Assembly (NCBI GenBank): GCA_027627225.1
Contig: CM051028.1
Location: 27,022,912-27,086,911 of the forward strand
DNA length: 64,000 bases
Direction of reading: 5' to 3'
Origin: Congeria kusceri
Taxonomy: Eukaryota; Mollusca; Bivalvia; Myida; Dreissenidae
Under the pieces are notes generated by a model. It saw nothing but the letters and a program-made list of their open reading frames with translations, did no database searches and had not been told where the DNA came from. Positions 24,526 to 33,468 of the stretch are shown here, in pieces. Numbering within the stretch: the stretch's first letter is position 1; each line of letters begins with the position of its first letter. The position numbers and the translations under genes were made by a program.

Positions 24526-26610
24526 ATGTTCATTATGCATGCTTGTGAGTACTTTTGTGCGCTTTCACTCGTTCTTGTGGTGCAAACAAATGCGTTAGGC
24601 GATATTAATCCGAACTTTTATGATTCGCAATGTTTTACGCCATTAAATGAAAAGTCGATCGATGTTACCAATGGTTCGTTTTACATTTTGATTAACGTAA
24701 CATACGATTATATTTCACTGTACGATGATATCAAACACAATTTACACTTTTTCAATCGATGGATTAGTAACACAGAGCTGGGTTTCGAGGCTCACGAGTT
24801 AGAAGCGAGATGCAAATCGATTGGCTTACCTAGATGTCCAAACAAGAGAGAAGCTTATTCGAAACCAGAATACCATGTGATTAACGGTTTTAGGTCGAAC
24901 GGAATGTTCTTTGTATACGAATTACCCAGTCTTGCTGTAAAAATGGCAATTGAACCGAAAACGTACTCAATGAGCCAATTTGTAGAATCAGTGTATACCG
25001 AAATTTCGGCACACGCGTGGATACCATTGTTAACGTATAACTTTTCATTGACCTATAATGGGAGTAAGGTTTGTGCGAATGGTGTGTTGGGTCAGGCTAA
25101 CATCCGATTTAACGGAAAATTGTGTTCATCGTTAGGTACTTGGTGCGATAAAGATATAAGTGGACAATGGGTCTTGGGATTAAATGAAGCGGTTACGGTC
25201 ATAAAAAAAGCATACCTTACGCAAAGAGTGAATGATTTGGCACTCTATAATTACGTAAAAACTGTCAACCTCGAAAAAAAAACTTACGAATACTCGGGTT
25301 TACGAGAAAACATTCAACAAGTGAATCGCGAAATCGCAGACATAAGAAACGTGTTACAAAATCTGGAAAGCGATGACTATTCCGACGATGAGTATTACGA
25401 TGATGATTTAGAGAACAAGAAGGCAGATGAAGATGTTCCTGTTTTCGAACACCCATGGGCCCGTAAAAGGAAAACAAAGGATGATTTAGAGAAAAAGAAG
25501 GCAGATGAAACTGTTCCTGTTTTGGAGCACCCATCGGGGGATCTCACGGCCCGCAAAAGGAAAACAAACTTTACCGTTATAGCGATTCAGAAAAATATTG
25601 ACCAACGATTGAACGCTATCAACGACACAATCATAAAGCATAAAGCTGTTTCAAACAAGAACACAGTTGCTGAAACATCGACTTATGGTCTGCAAAACTG
25701 CTACTGTCTCACATGCAATCAATCTACTACTGTCGGTAAAATGCACAACGGTCTGTGTTATTTCATCAACTTAGATCCAACGTTCAAGGTTCTAACAGCG
25801 AAACACACTTCGCCTTTCAAAGAATACGAACCGTTGATTATCGACGAACAGTCAGATTCGCTCAGCGCGTTACATAAACAAGTGAGTAACGAAATTATTC
25901 TGTCCCAAAAGGCCTCATCATATCAACTCATCGTGTACAGCACCAGAGATGGCAATTCCGTGGAAGCAAAATGTAAATCGTTGTTCAATAGAAAATACCA
26001 GGTAAGCGAATGCGATAGAAAGGCACACGCTGTACTTATAGCGAAAGAAGACCATTTCAAACAAGTTCAGCCGCTACCATGGCCCGAGTTTACATATTGT
26101 CATGTTGGTGCTGTTAAAGCGAGCAGCGGCAAATGTTTTCGAATAGATGCCAACTGTTCGATTGCAAATATTGCTAGCGTTAGCGACGTAGATGACGATG
26201 TGGTTTCGTATTTAGTGAGCATTACTCAAAGCACTGCGCAAAATATGACTGAGGCCAAATTTCAGATCAAAAACATAGATGATGGCCTTCCAACAAGCGA
26301 TCACTTTGTTGTATATTCAAGCAATGAAGCGACAGATCGCGGACAGGAATGCACTTACGTTGATATGAGAACTAAGACTATTGCAGTGGAAAAGTGCAAA
26401 AATCGTCCTATGCTTTGCGAGGTTATATTTGCCAAAACGACTACAGATATCAAACCGGGACTGAGAAAGCTAACATTTTGGGAAACCGTAGCTGTAAGCG
26501 TTGGTGGTTTTATTTTGCTTGTTGTGGCTGCAGTTGCCTTCATACTCGCCTTGCATAGCATAGCCCGAAAGAACGAAAATGTTATAAACGTTCGAAACTA
26601 TATACCTTGA
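24526..26610 (+). CDS. Large class I membrane glycoprotein with two-part ectodomain
   Basis: The frame is open from 24493, but the TATA box overlaps that point, so ATG 24526 or 24535 is the likely start. This gives a signal peptide (CALSLVLVVQTNALG). The ectodomain has an N-terminal half with many N-glycosylation sites and a helical stretch. A duplicated acidic linker follows, with two basic ARKRKT segments that look like furin sites. The C-terminal half is cysteine-rich, starting TYGLQNCYCLTC and ending CKNRPMLCE, loosely reminiscent of C-type lectin modules. A membrane helix (VGGFILLVVAAVAFILAL) and a short tail end the protein. The N-half resembles the 31246-31977 product and the C-half resembles the 30182-31210 product. 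A surface or virion protein is likely; its receptor and role are unknown. Confidence 0.75.
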   Translation: MFIMHACEYFCALSLVLVVQTNALGDINPNFYDSQCFTPLNEKSIDVTNGSFYILINVTYDYISLYDDIKHNLHFFNRWISNTELGFEAHELEARCKSIGLPRCPNKREAYSKPEYHVINGFRSNGMFFVYELPSLAVKMAIEPKTYSMSQFVESVYTEISAHAWIPLLTYNFSLTYNGSKVCANGVLGQANIRFNGKLCSSLGTWCDKDISGQWVLGLNEAVTVIKKAYLTQRVNDLALYNYVKTVNLEKKTYEYSGLRENIQQVNREIADIRNVLQNLESDDYSDDEYYDDDLENKKADEDVPVFEHPWARKRKTKDDLEKKKADETVPVLEHPSGDLTARKRKTNFTVIAIQKNIDQRLNAINDTIIKHKAVSNKNTVAETSTYGLQNCYCLTCNQSTTVGKMHNGLCYFINLDPTFKVLTAKHTSPFKEYEPLIIDEQSDSLSALHKQVSNEIILSQKASSYQLIVYSTRDGNSVEAKCKSLFNRKYQVSECDRKAHAVLIAKEDHFKQVQPLPWPEFTYCHVGAVKASSGKCFRIDANCSIANIASVSDVDDDVVSYLVSITQSTAQNMTEAKFQIKNIDDGLPTSDHFVVYSSNEATDRGQECTYVDMRTKTIAVEKCKNRPMLCEVIFAKTTTDIKPGLRKLTFWETVAVSVGGFILLVVAAVAFILALHSIARKNENVINVRNYIP

Positions 26611-26975
26611 TGTTTGTTTCTATTTTGTCACATCTCACAATGACTTCTTATCAAGATATGCACACTTTGGAAGTGATATGCAGCAACGCCGACACGATGG
26701 AATTTGCGGTACAAATACGCAAAGATGTTAGCGTTTCGATAAATGAGCACGAATTGCTCGAAAGTGTCTTCGAAACAATGTTTGACGATGTGGAAGACAA
26801 GAACATTTTCGAGTTTGATTTGACGGTGGAATTTTCTTTCGCGAATGGTTCACAAACTTTACAGCTCAAGCATGTCGATATGTTAACGTGTTCGTGGTTT
26901 GACATTTTGTTTGCAATGGAAGAACAGGGAATTGTTTTCAGCTTTTGCCAGCTGACCTTCGTGTCTGGTTGTTAA
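26610..26975 (+). CDS. Hypothetical acidic protein (121 aa), overlapping the glycoprotein stop
   Basis: The ATG at 26610 overlaps the upstream stop in a TGATG arrangement. A second ATG at 26640 is also possible. The product is acidic, rich in Glu, Asp and Phe, with no signal peptide or known motif. The tight overlap is typical of compact viral gene blocks and suggests co-transcription with the glycoprotein gene. Function unknown. Confidence 0.55.
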   Translation: MFVSILSHLTMTSYQDMHTLEVICSNADTMEFAVQIRKDVSVSINEHELLESVFETMFDDVEDKNIFEFDLTVEFSFANGSQTLQLKHVDMLTCSWFDILFAMEEQGIVFSFCQLTFVSGC

Positions 26976-27028
26976 CAATCCTATAAACGTTATTTCAAAT
27001 AAACTGTTATCACCCTTATACTTCGTTT

Positions 27029-27403
27029 TTGTTGTTATGGAATACAAGGTTCAACCATTGCAACAGCGTGCGCTGCACTTTATGTTCTCAGCTAAAGAGT
27101 GGCAATAGTTTTCAGTTCAATTGCGGGTTTGTGTACATGGTGGAAGACGGGGAGAATCTATCTTGTAAGTCGAAAGACGTTATATATGTTTTGAAGTGCA
27201 ACACTTGTAGTGGCGAGTACATTGGGGAAACTGTAAACCTGAGACGACGCATTCATACGCACAACTCTCACATTCGCACAATACTTCAGCACGGAGTAAG
27301 AAGCAATATGGTTTCTGAGGTTGAGCCTGGTGTCTTCATGTCACCAGAAAGTGAGAACACAGCATCTCATCAAGGGTATCAAGAAAACAAAAAATCTGCG
27401 TGA
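27029..27403 (+). pseudogene. GIY-YIG nuclease-like protein with zinc finger, N-terminus lacks ATG
   Basis: The frame carries a CTLCSQL cysteine pair, then DVIYVLKCNTCSGEYIGET followed by RRRIHTH. This is the usual order (VIY, then C..C, YIGET and an Arg-x3-His) of GIY-YIG domains attached to Penelope-like elements and to several viral genes. No ATG precedes the zinc finger in this frame; the first is near 27137. The frame stops at 27403, while a more convincing C-terminal extension continues in another frame (27321-27692). It probably encodes, or once encoded, a single nuclease-like protein. Confidence 0.6.
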
Positions 27404-27692
27404 TGATGTAGTGAAAACTGTAAGCGCTAACGTCTTCAATATGATTCCCATCGATGTGCTCAACGACATACTCGAAAGCAGTTCGGGGGAAGATAAAGAC
27501 ATTTTTGCTTTAATCGAAAGAATAAAATCTACCAAGGTTCAGGAGAAGCGTAACTGTGCTGACATCGATGTCTCAGATACAGAAATGTCGGATACGCTGA
27601 ACGATGATGAACAGCAAATCATGAACGCTCTGGCTGCCAAACGAAAACGTAAAACTGGGGTGAAGAAAGCTGTCAAGAAACACAAAAAATAA
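27321..27692 (+). CDS. C-terminal extension in the alternative frame after the GIY-YIG domain
   Basis: This frame overlaps the previous one by 83 nt and encodes an acidic helical region followed by a basic tail (AAKRKRKTGVKKAVKKHKK) that could be a nuclear localisation signal. The start is uncertain. It could be the shifted second part of the GIY-YIG gene, by frameshift mutation or ribosomal frameshifting near 27330-27370, or a separate small gene. The basic tail is unlike its neighbours. Confidence 0.45.
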   Translation: MSLVSSCHQKVRTQHLIKGIKKTKNLRDDVVKTVSANVFNMIPIDVLNDILESSSGEDKDIFALIERIKSTKVQEKRNCADIDVSDTEMSDTLNDDEQQIMNALAAKRKRKTGVKKAVKKHKK

Positions 27693-27848
27693 ACACCTAT
27701 GCTCAGTGATTTGGAAATGAGCGACGAGGACCAATGACTACGTTTTTGCAATATTGTATGATAGATGCTTGTTCTGTATGGAGTTTTTTGGTATATGTGG
27801 TAGAAATAAATTGTATACTTGAACTGTACTCTATTTGTTGCGTTATCA

Positions 27849-28304
27849 ATGGATATCGAAGAGATTTTGATTGACGAAGACGAACAGTTAGCTCAAAACA
27901 CATACTTGTTTTCACCCATGTATTCTCGCCAACACAAAGAATGTTCACTATGCATTTATCAGTACATAACAGAATACGAAGAGCAAATACGCACTTTTGA
28001 AAACAAACTTGCAAACGTCAACTCTAAACTCGGTTGTGGTATTCAAACTTGTGTTACAATGGTCCTTAATGAGTTCAAAGACGACGAACGCATGTCGCTG
28101 TTTAGGACATTGACACCGAGCGAGATTACAAGTCATTTCGATTCTGTGTTTGGGGATCCATTGTGTGGTTACAACAGATTGAAAGCTTACAATTTCTTTT
28201 CTCTATTTGACGAAAGTACAGTTAACAATTCTGCATACATCAGCTTCATATATGATACGTATAAGCATTCGAGAACACCTCGCTTTGTCCTTACTCGCTT
28301 TTAG
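27849..28304 (+). CDS. Hypothetical protein with cysteine cluster and coiled segment (151 aa)
   Basis: ATG 27849 begins MDIEEILIDEDEQLAQNTYL. A CSLC motif follows near residue 36, then a heptad-like helix (EEQIRTFENKLANVNSKL) and a Phe/Tyr-rich C-terminus. No family was recognised. A TATA-like GGTATATG lies about 60 nt upstream. It is co-oriented with its neighbours. Confidence 0.5.
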   Translation: MDIEEILIDEDEQLAQNTYLFSPMYSRQHKECSLCIYQYITEYEEQIRTFENKLANVNSKLGCGIQTCVTMVLNEFKDDERMSLFRTLTPSEITSHFDSVFGDPLCGYNRLKAYNFFSLFDESTVNNSAYISFIYDTYKHSRTPRFVLTRF

Positions 28305-28324
28305 GCGTATACGTTTTCTTGGTC

Positions 28325-28432
28325 ATGATAAATACTATCGGTGGTGATGTCCAATTGAAAAAGAAGCACGACTTTTTGTGGATGTTCCACTGTCTCTGTA
28401 ATCATAAGATACGATTTGGCAAATTGCGTTAA
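28325..28432 (+). CDS. Small open frame (35 aa) with HCLCNH motif
   Basis: A short ATG-initiated frame between two larger genes encodes a basic peptide ending FHCLCNHKIRFGKLR, with a possible zinc knuckle. It ends 10 nt before the TATA box of the next gene. It could be a chance frame or a remnant. Confidence 0.25.
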   Translation: MINTIGGDVQLKKKHDFLWMFHCLCNHKIRFGKLR

Positions 28433-28442
28433 GGCAAAAATT

Positions 28443-28453
28443 TATATAAAAGG
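28443..28453 (+). promoter_or_regulatory. TATA box TATATAAAAGG
   Basis: A strong TATA element lies 40-50 nt upstream of the ATG at 28493, the spacing seen for other genes of this block. Confidence 0.6.
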
Positions 28454-28492
28454 CTCGTTTTGGGAAAAAATGTCAAACCAATCGCATAAACC

Positions 28493-28681
28493 ATGTCCAC
28501 TGTAAACGTTAAAGATATTCATCGTGGCACTGACACCGAAGCTTCGAATCGCTTGTTCACCAAATTCAAGTATGATGTTGGCATTCAAATCACTTCGAAG
28601 CTTATTAACTCGCTTAAACAAAGCAAGGACAGGGTTGTGTTCTATGTGTCAAAGATCAAAGGTCTTATCCAGCAGCACTAG
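28493..28681 (+). CDS. Small hypothetical protein (62 aa)
   Basis: An ATG with a strong TATA box 40 nt upstream. The product is basic and predicted helical (MSTVNVKDIHRGTDTEASNR at the N-terminus). No family was recognised. The next gene starts only 5 nt after its stop, suggesting a shared transcript. Confidence 0.55.
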   Translation: MSTVNVKDIHRGTDTEASNRLFTKFKYDVGIQITSKLINSLKQSKDRVVFYVSKIKGLIQQH

Positions 28682-28686
28682 TTAAA

Positions 28687-29114
28687 ATGTTCACAAACGT
28701 TAAAACAAACCATGTCAAGATTACCAACTACAGTGTTCAAGAACTGATGAACGTTTTCGAAATTCTCATGAACCTAGCTGATTATCAATGTAACGGTCTC
28801 ACACAGGACTACACGGACTGGCAGTCAATCGCTAGTCTAGTTAATATGATTGAACTCGCCGAGTACCTTGGCATGACAGAAGTGGCTATGTTTCTTAAAC
28901 GTATACCACAACTGCTTCCGTTTCACAACAAAACGCGTATGATAACGAACTGCTTAAAAGAGAAAACGAGTCAAAAGAGAATCTACAACCTCAGTCCATC
29001 AACGAACCTAGCGAAAACGATGGTAAACGTGCAAGATCTAGGAAACGAAGCTTTACAAAGGTGTTCAGTAGAAGTCTGAGCCGTAAGCGCAGAGATGAAA
29101 ATGTTATGTCATGA
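28687..29114 (+). pseudogene. Hypothetical helical protein with basic tail, frameshifted near 28930
   Basis: ATG 28687 opens a helical, Leu/Met-rich protein. The first frame runs to 29079, but from about 28935 a different frame becomes clearly coding-like: charged residues, then a basic serine/arginine tail with SRKR and RKRR clusters, ending at TGA 29112-29114. The change in composition points to a single-base insertion or deletion between about 28915 and 28945. Function unknown; the tail would suit nuclear or nucleic-acid binding. Confidence 0.5.
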
Positions 29115-29247
29115 TTGTTGTATGTTATTGAATGTTCGAATAAACTTGATCAAACTGTAAATTACTGTGTTTGTTTTTCACTAGGTTACGATACAAAAAC
29201 CCAACACATCAATACATTTTCATATATGTTTTATTGCTACAAACAGG

Positions 29248-29436
29248 TTATTGATCTACAATATCTGTTATGTCAATGTCAAATTTTACTGGTGGGCGAT
29301 AGCAGAAGCCATCCTCTCGAAATGCTACAATGATTTCTTCTACCGCTTCCTTGCACTCGTTCCGTACCTGTCTCGTTGATAACCACCAGTGAAGTTCTTG
29401 CAGATAGAATAACGATATGAATACCGTGATGATCAT
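29248..29436 (-). CDS. Small membrane or secreted protein (62 aa)
   Basis: ATG 29436 overlaps the stop of an upstream 40-aa frame in an ATGA arrangement. The product begins MIITVFISLFYLQELHWW, a hydrophobic leader, and continues with an acidic amphipathic segment. No family was recognised. Confidence 0.45.
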   Translation of the reverse strand: MIITVFISLFYLQELHWWLSTRQVRNECKEAVEEIIVAFREDGFCYRPPVKFDIDITDIVDQ

Positions 29437-29555
29437 GACTTCTTCTTCTTCTTATTGTCAACAGGACGTTTTAAACGGTCCCAAATTGGATCTGGTTTTC
29501 TTTCTTCGAGTATCGATTTGGTTAGTAATATGACGAGAAAGAGATTCACAAACAT
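29433..29555 (-). CDS. Small signal-peptide protein (40 aa)
   Basis: ATG 29555 encodes MFVNLFLVILLTKS, a clear hydrophobic leader, followed by a charged segment ending in a lysine run. Its TGA overlaps the next ATG by two bases. A TATA box (CGTATATAAG, 29611-29620) sits 56 nt upstream. The pair probably forms a bicistronic unit. Confidence 0.45.
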   Translation of the reverse strand: MFVNLFLVILLTKSILEERKPDPIWDRLKRPVDNKKKKKS

Positions 29556-29610
29556 GTCCAAACGTTTGAGTGGTCAGCGCAGATATGAGTGAGTGAAGCT
29601 GAACACGAAG

Positions 29611-29620
29611 CTTATATACG
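29611..29620 (-). promoter_or_regulatory. TATA box CGTATATAAG (minus strand)
   Basis: It precedes the two overlapping small genes at 29555 and 29436 by 56 nt, like other TATA elements in the block. Confidence 0.5.
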
Positions 29621-29709
29621 CCAGTTTTATAACTAAAGCAATATAGTTAGTTTTCTGTTATAGCCAACTAGAAAGTGAAAAACTCATTTGGTTTGTTTTG
29701 TCTTTTTAT

Positions 29710-30132
29710 TCAACTATGCATACAATAATCAACAAGTGAATTCCAATGACCAGGTTGTTTTGCAACCCAATCAGAAAACCTATACATTTGAAACATATCT
29801 TGAACCTTCACCAAATGATAGTAGCTTTCTGCATTGTATTTCGATAGTTCGCGTACAATTGCAGATAACATGACAAACACAGTCAAAAATGCATTCCATC
29901 TCAAACCATATTTCAGTTTTTGCATCAGCAATTCAGAAAAATACTCGACATCAAACATAGCCATCTCTAACTCATATCTTGTAAGCACATGCTGTATTAC
30001 AGTTCTGTCTACATGCATTGTCACACATTCAACAATGTCACAAAGTGTTTCATTCGTATCATCAAACTGCCTTTCTTGCAAGTAGTTGGCTACCATCGCA
30101 GCTATAAATTCGCAGCTGAACATTGTTCGCAT
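29710..30132 (-). CDS. Bcl-2-like apoptosis regulator (140 aa)
   Basis: ATG 30132 is chosen because the longer frame lacks an upstream ATG. The C-terminal half reads like a Bcl-2 core: a BH1-like block (LKYGLRWNAFLTVFVMLSAI, near residues 80-99) and a BH2-like block (WVAKQPGHWNSLVDY, near the C-terminus), at the usual mutual distance. The N-terminus is helical. The protein ends soon after BH2 without a membrane anchor. Known: viral Bcl-2 homologues bind BH3 proteins and block mitochondrial apoptosis. The canonical BH1 Asn-Trp-Gly-Arg is altered (RWNAF), so this rests on pattern. It lies in the same block as two BIR genes. Confidence 0.55.
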   Translation of the reverse strand: MRTMFSCEFIAAMVANYLQERQFDDTNETLCDIVECVTMHVDRTVIQHVLTRYELEMAMFDVEYFSELLMQKLKYGLRWNAFLTVFVMLSAIVRELSKYNAESYYHLVKVQDMFQMYRFSDWVAKQPGHWNSLVDYCMHS

Positions 30133-30181
30133 AATGTACAAACTAACTGAAAACAGGTATGATGTTGAATATTATACTAAC

Positions 30182-31210
30182 TTAAGCGCTCTCTGGTGGA
30201 ACAGGGTTTTGTACACGACGATTATGAAGTCCTTGTAGAGCAAACACAATAACTATAACAATAACCAAAGAAACAATCACACACGCAAACGCAGCAAACA
30301 CTAGCCAAACGCTGTTGGGTCGAGATTCATCCAAACTAGGTACACTGGGCTGCTTCTTATCGGGTTGTTCAATGATTTGACAGAGGGTTTGTTTTGTTGT
30401 ACAATTCTGGTAGGATATCGCTTTTACAGCCACATCGATGTACAAGCAACTTCTATTCTCGTTAAATGACACTCGCGAAAACACCAAGGCGTAGTTGTTC
30501 AAGTGAAGCGTTTCGTTTAGATCGCCAATTTTGAACATCAAGTCTCTAGACAACACATCGACTGAAGTGTCTTGGGTTCTACTGATAAGATAGTCAAATG
30601 CGTTAATAAAATCGGCTTCTGTTTCTAGCGTCGCTGGAGAACATTGGTCGTCTTCTTCGACAACGAAACATGTTTTAGGCGATGTTATAGATGCAGCTGC
30701 GTTCTTATGAAATGCACATTCCCTGTACGAAGGTGTTTCAAATGGTGGTAGTGTAGCAAACTCTCCTTCAGTAGCTTTTAAAAACGCTGCAATAGTTGAT
30801 TCGCATGAAATGAGCATATATTTTCGTTTGAACAAATGAACGCATTTAGCTTCATTTTGATCAAAGAACAGAGCTGTTTTGATAGAACGTTCATTGCTGA
30901 CTTGATTGAAAATTGTTTGTAAATGAGCGTCTCCGTCTCCAAAAATGACCAAATCGTACTCGTTATAGTCAGTGCTGTTGTCGCTTTCACCAACCTTTAC
31001 TGGCGATGAATATGTTTTACTGACTACAAATTGCTGTTCCGTACTGAGAAAGTAGCAAGCGCCATCGTATATTTTACCAATGGTTTTACTTGGGTCGCAG
31101 TTATTACAGTAACAATTTTGTAGACCGTACGAAGAAACCATTTGAACCCTTGAGTCAGCGCTAGCAACTATGAACAGACATACAATGATAAACAACCGCA
31201 TGCTTGCCAT
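30182..31210 (-). CDS. Class I membrane glycoprotein (342 aa)
   Basis: The protein begins MASMRLFIIVCLFIVASADS, a signal peptide. The ectodomain starts SSYGLQNCYCNNC and matches the C-terminal half of the 24526-26610 protein, sharing QVSNE, EAKC, RKY, CFxxxxxxCS and a final LC..I segment. Both show loosely C-type-lectin-like cysteine spacing. Several N-glycosylation sites are present. A membrane helix near residues 302-328 (VWLVFAAFACVIVSLVIVIV) is followed by a short tail. A TATA element lies at 31235-31240. It is the second gene of a same-strand pair with 31246-31977. Confidence 0.72.
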   Translation of the reverse strand: MASMRLFIIVCLFIVASADSRVQMVSSYGLQNCYCNNCDPSKTIGKIYDGACYFLSTEQQFVVSKTYSSPVKVGESDNSTDYNEYDLVIFGDGDAHLQTIFNQVSNERSIKTALFFDQNEAKCVHLFKRKYMLISCESTIAAFLKATEGEFATLPPFETPSYRECAFHKNAAASITSPKTCFVVEEDDQCSPATLETEADFINAFDYLISRTQDTSVDVLSRDLMFKIGDLNETLHLNNYALVFSRVSFNENRSCLYIDVAVKAISYQNCTTKQTLCQIIEQPDKKQPSVPSLDESRPNSVWLVFAAFACVIVSLVIVIVIVFALQGLHNRRVQNPVPPESA

Positions 31211-31234
31211 GAAAAGAATCCAGATACACTCATG

Positions 31235-31240
31235 TTTATA
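31235..31240 (-). promoter_or_regulatory. TATA element for the 31210 glycoprotein gene
   Basis: TATAAA on the minus strand lies about 25-30 nt from the ATG at 31210 and directly beyond the stop of the upstream gene (31246). Confidence 0.4.
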
Positions 31241-31245
31241 TGTCT

Positions 31246-31977
31246 CTAATAGTAATTTTCGTTACGTCGCTCTTTGATCACTTTTGTCACAAATGCTACC
31301 AAACCTAGTACTATCGCAAAAAATGCGAGTATGCCAAACACAGCTTCTATAACAACAACGACCGAGACTTTTTCATCATCCTCAGCATTGACATTTGTGC
31401 TATTAGATCCATGTGTAGAGTTAGTTTCGAGAGTAGTGTCATTTATTGCATTGTTTGCCAATGTTGTGTTATCAAGGTCATGTGGCGAAACGTTTTCATC
31501 GTTTGCTAATGTTGTGCTCTCAGGGTCATTTGGCGAAATGTGATCGCTGTCATTAGTATGCGTACCATCGGCACTGCGCTTTTTGAGGTGGATCAAAACC
31601 TCATCTGGTACTATTAATCGCATATGCTGAGTAGTGTTTAGCTTCATGCATATGTTTTCAGTAAGATATAGGAACAGTTTGCCTTTGGTGCGAAAACAAA
31701 AACGATTCCTATAATTTTGAATAGTCAAATAATTGTCACTCACGCCCAGTGACTTTGTTGTCACCATTCTAATTGCCTCAAGAAGATCATATTGAGTACG
31801 ATACGTTTTCTCGGGAATATTTGCAATTTTGTTGATTTTGCCTAACGTGTCATCGTAAGATACAATGGTAAATGCGCCATTGGATATACCAAGGTCGCGT
31901 TCTGGCGACTTGTCAAAGCAGTTATCATTACAGCTACACAGAGAAACAAACAAAGCTAGTAGTGTGAAACGCAACAT
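31246..31977 (-). CDS. Class I membrane glycoprotein with mucin-like stalk (243 aa)
   Basis: A signal peptide (MLRFTLLALFVSLCSC) is followed by a globular part, a basic KKRS site and a Ser/Thr/Asn-rich stalk with an internal repeat (the pair SPNDPESTTLAN and SPHDLDNTTLAN). A membrane helix (VVVVIEAVFGILAFFAIVLG) and a charged tail end it. The globular part resembles the N-terminal half of the 24526-26610 protein (CF, NG-F, KTY and a cysteine pair in the same order). A minus-strand TATA (32011-32020) precedes it by about 35 nt. Likely a surface protein. Confidence 0.7.
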   Translation of the reverse strand: MLRFTLLALFVSLCSCNDNCFDKSPERDLGISNGAFTIVSYDDTLGKINKIANIPEKTYRTQYDLLEAIRMVTTKSLGVSDNYLTIQNYRNRFCFRTKGKLFLYLTENICMKLNTTQHMRLIVPDEVLIHLKKRSADGTHTNDSDHISPNDPESTTLANDENVSPHDLDNTTLANNAINDTTLETNSTHGSNSTNVNAEDDEKVSVVVVIEAVFGILAFFAIVLGLVAFVTKVIKERRNENYY

Positions 31978-32010
31978 TACTGGTTTTTATTCAGCAAAAC
32001 ACATTGTGTA

Positions 32011-32020
32011 CGTATATAAC
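32011..32020 (-). promoter_or_regulatory. TATA box GTTATATACG (minus strand)
   Basis: It lies 34-43 nt upstream of the ATG at 31977 and just beyond the stop of the preceding gene (32041). Confidence 0.45.
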
Positions 32021-32040
32021 AAATTTCATTGCAAAACTAT

Positions 32041-32904
32041 CTACAATGCAATAGTGTCAGGAATGTACAAAATAAGACCGTTGGTCAACAACTCCTTCTG
32101 TACACAAAATGTTCGAAAGTGAGGTGGAACGTGAATGTTGGGTATGCACGTACGAACCGCTTGAGAGAGTAAGTCTTCTTGTCCATCGTTTGCCGACTCT
32201 GTTATAAAGTACACTTTACACGGGTTTTCTGGTAAGACGTCGCTTGTTTGATCCTCCTGTACTGGTTCTGGGCTGGTCGTTTCAACAATTTCTTCTTTCA
32301 CGACTCGCAGATCGGGCATGCTGATAATCTCTTTCTGCTCTGGAAACAAGTCCGAAACTGCCTTCTGAACATGACCAAGTATTTCTGTCCACTGTTTGTC
32401 TTCTGTCTGACCAAGCATCTTTATTGACAGACGAGATTGATCTTTTGAGTTTTCGGCAAATTTGCGCTTGCGATTAGGAATGGCATTGCCGAGTCTTCCT
32501 TTTTCACAGTCGATGAGCTCAGTTTTCACTTCCAGACTGTTAATGTGCTGTCTGTACAGAGGATGCATTGTGAACAAAAACTCTAACGCTTGACACAAGT
32601 TCGAATTCGGATATCCATATTTTGGTTTCATTGCAGCAAACCCCAGCTCCTGCTCTGCCAGTTCGATGCTCGGTCTCAACGCTTCATATATTCCACCACA
32701 GCTTTTCACAATCTAGAGACCGATGGTGAGCTCTTTCTGAGTGCTGATCAGCTTAAAATGTGTACTCGGCAGTACTCCTTTTCTCACCAATATTTCTATA
32801 AGGTCGCTTTCTGAACAACCTAGCAATGTCATGACTGCTCGAAAGTAGCTGTTCAGTTTCAATCGTATCTGCGTTCTTTCTAGAGACAGGCTAGTAGACT
32901 TCAC
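32041..32904 (-). pseudogene. Hypothetical protein, one frame broken by an in-frame TAG
   Basis: A single minus-strand frame from 32904 to 32041 is open except for TAG at 32713-32715. There is no ATG at its N-terminus; the first lies near 32832, and the frame could begin at a mutated start (GTG at 32904). The downstream part holds a basic NRKRKF segment and an acidic Pro/Glu region (SPEPVQEDQTSD). No domain was recognised. It lies 16 nt from the gene at 32920. The stop and missing ATG suggest decay. Confidence 0.5.
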
Positions 32905-32919
32905 GGTGTAACATTTGCT

Positions 32920-33378
32920 TTATTCTTCGATACCGTGCAACTCAAGCACTGGTATAATGCATATCGGCAGTTTGTAGTTGTCGGTTGGAGACGACTGCAT
33001 GTATCTGCCCTTCTTAATGCGATCATGTAGAGTTGTGAATTGTTCAGGTATCAGCGTTTTCAATATTTTGAAGTTGAACATGTCATTCTCGTCGTCTGGT
33101 GAAAACATCAGATCGACATATCGTTCAAACGCAGCCAGCGTTGGTTCATCGAGAAACACATGGTCTAGCGTTGGCTTGTAGTTCAAGTAGTCGTATGGAC
33201 TGTTCGTTATAGCAATGAAACGCAGTCCCTCTGCATCAGCGAAAGGACATGTCACGCTAAACATGTACTTCTTCTGGTGACCGCTGGCATTGAAGTTTCT
33301 TTTCTCACGAATGAATTCCTCGCATAGTGTTCTGAGATAAATGTTGTCGCTTCGGTTGTCAGATCGCAAATGAGACAA
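32920..33378 (-). pseudogene. Hypothetical protein (about 150 codons), start codon apparently lost
   Basis: The open frame begins in a leader closely matching that of the spliced gene at 34233, including a shared ATCTGACAACCGAAGC block. Where that gene has ATG (34272), this one has ATT, and no ATG occurs until about residue 40. A TATA box lies at 33398-33406. The protein has no recognised domain and is acidic in its second half. Either translation starts at a non-AUG codon or the gene is dead. Confidence 0.5.
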
Positions 33379-33397
33379 AGTCTGTTGGTCGCACCGC

Positions 33398-33406
33398 TAT
33401 TTATAC
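33398..33406 (-). promoter_or_regulatory. TATA box TATAAATAG (minus strand)
   Basis: It lies about 20-30 nt before the open frame ending at 33378, in the divergent interval with the gene starting at 33469. Confidence 0.5.
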
Positions 33407-33468
33407 CAGTCGTCGCATTATTAAGATTGCCTTATATGCCAACATACTGTTGACTGTCTAGTACAGAG

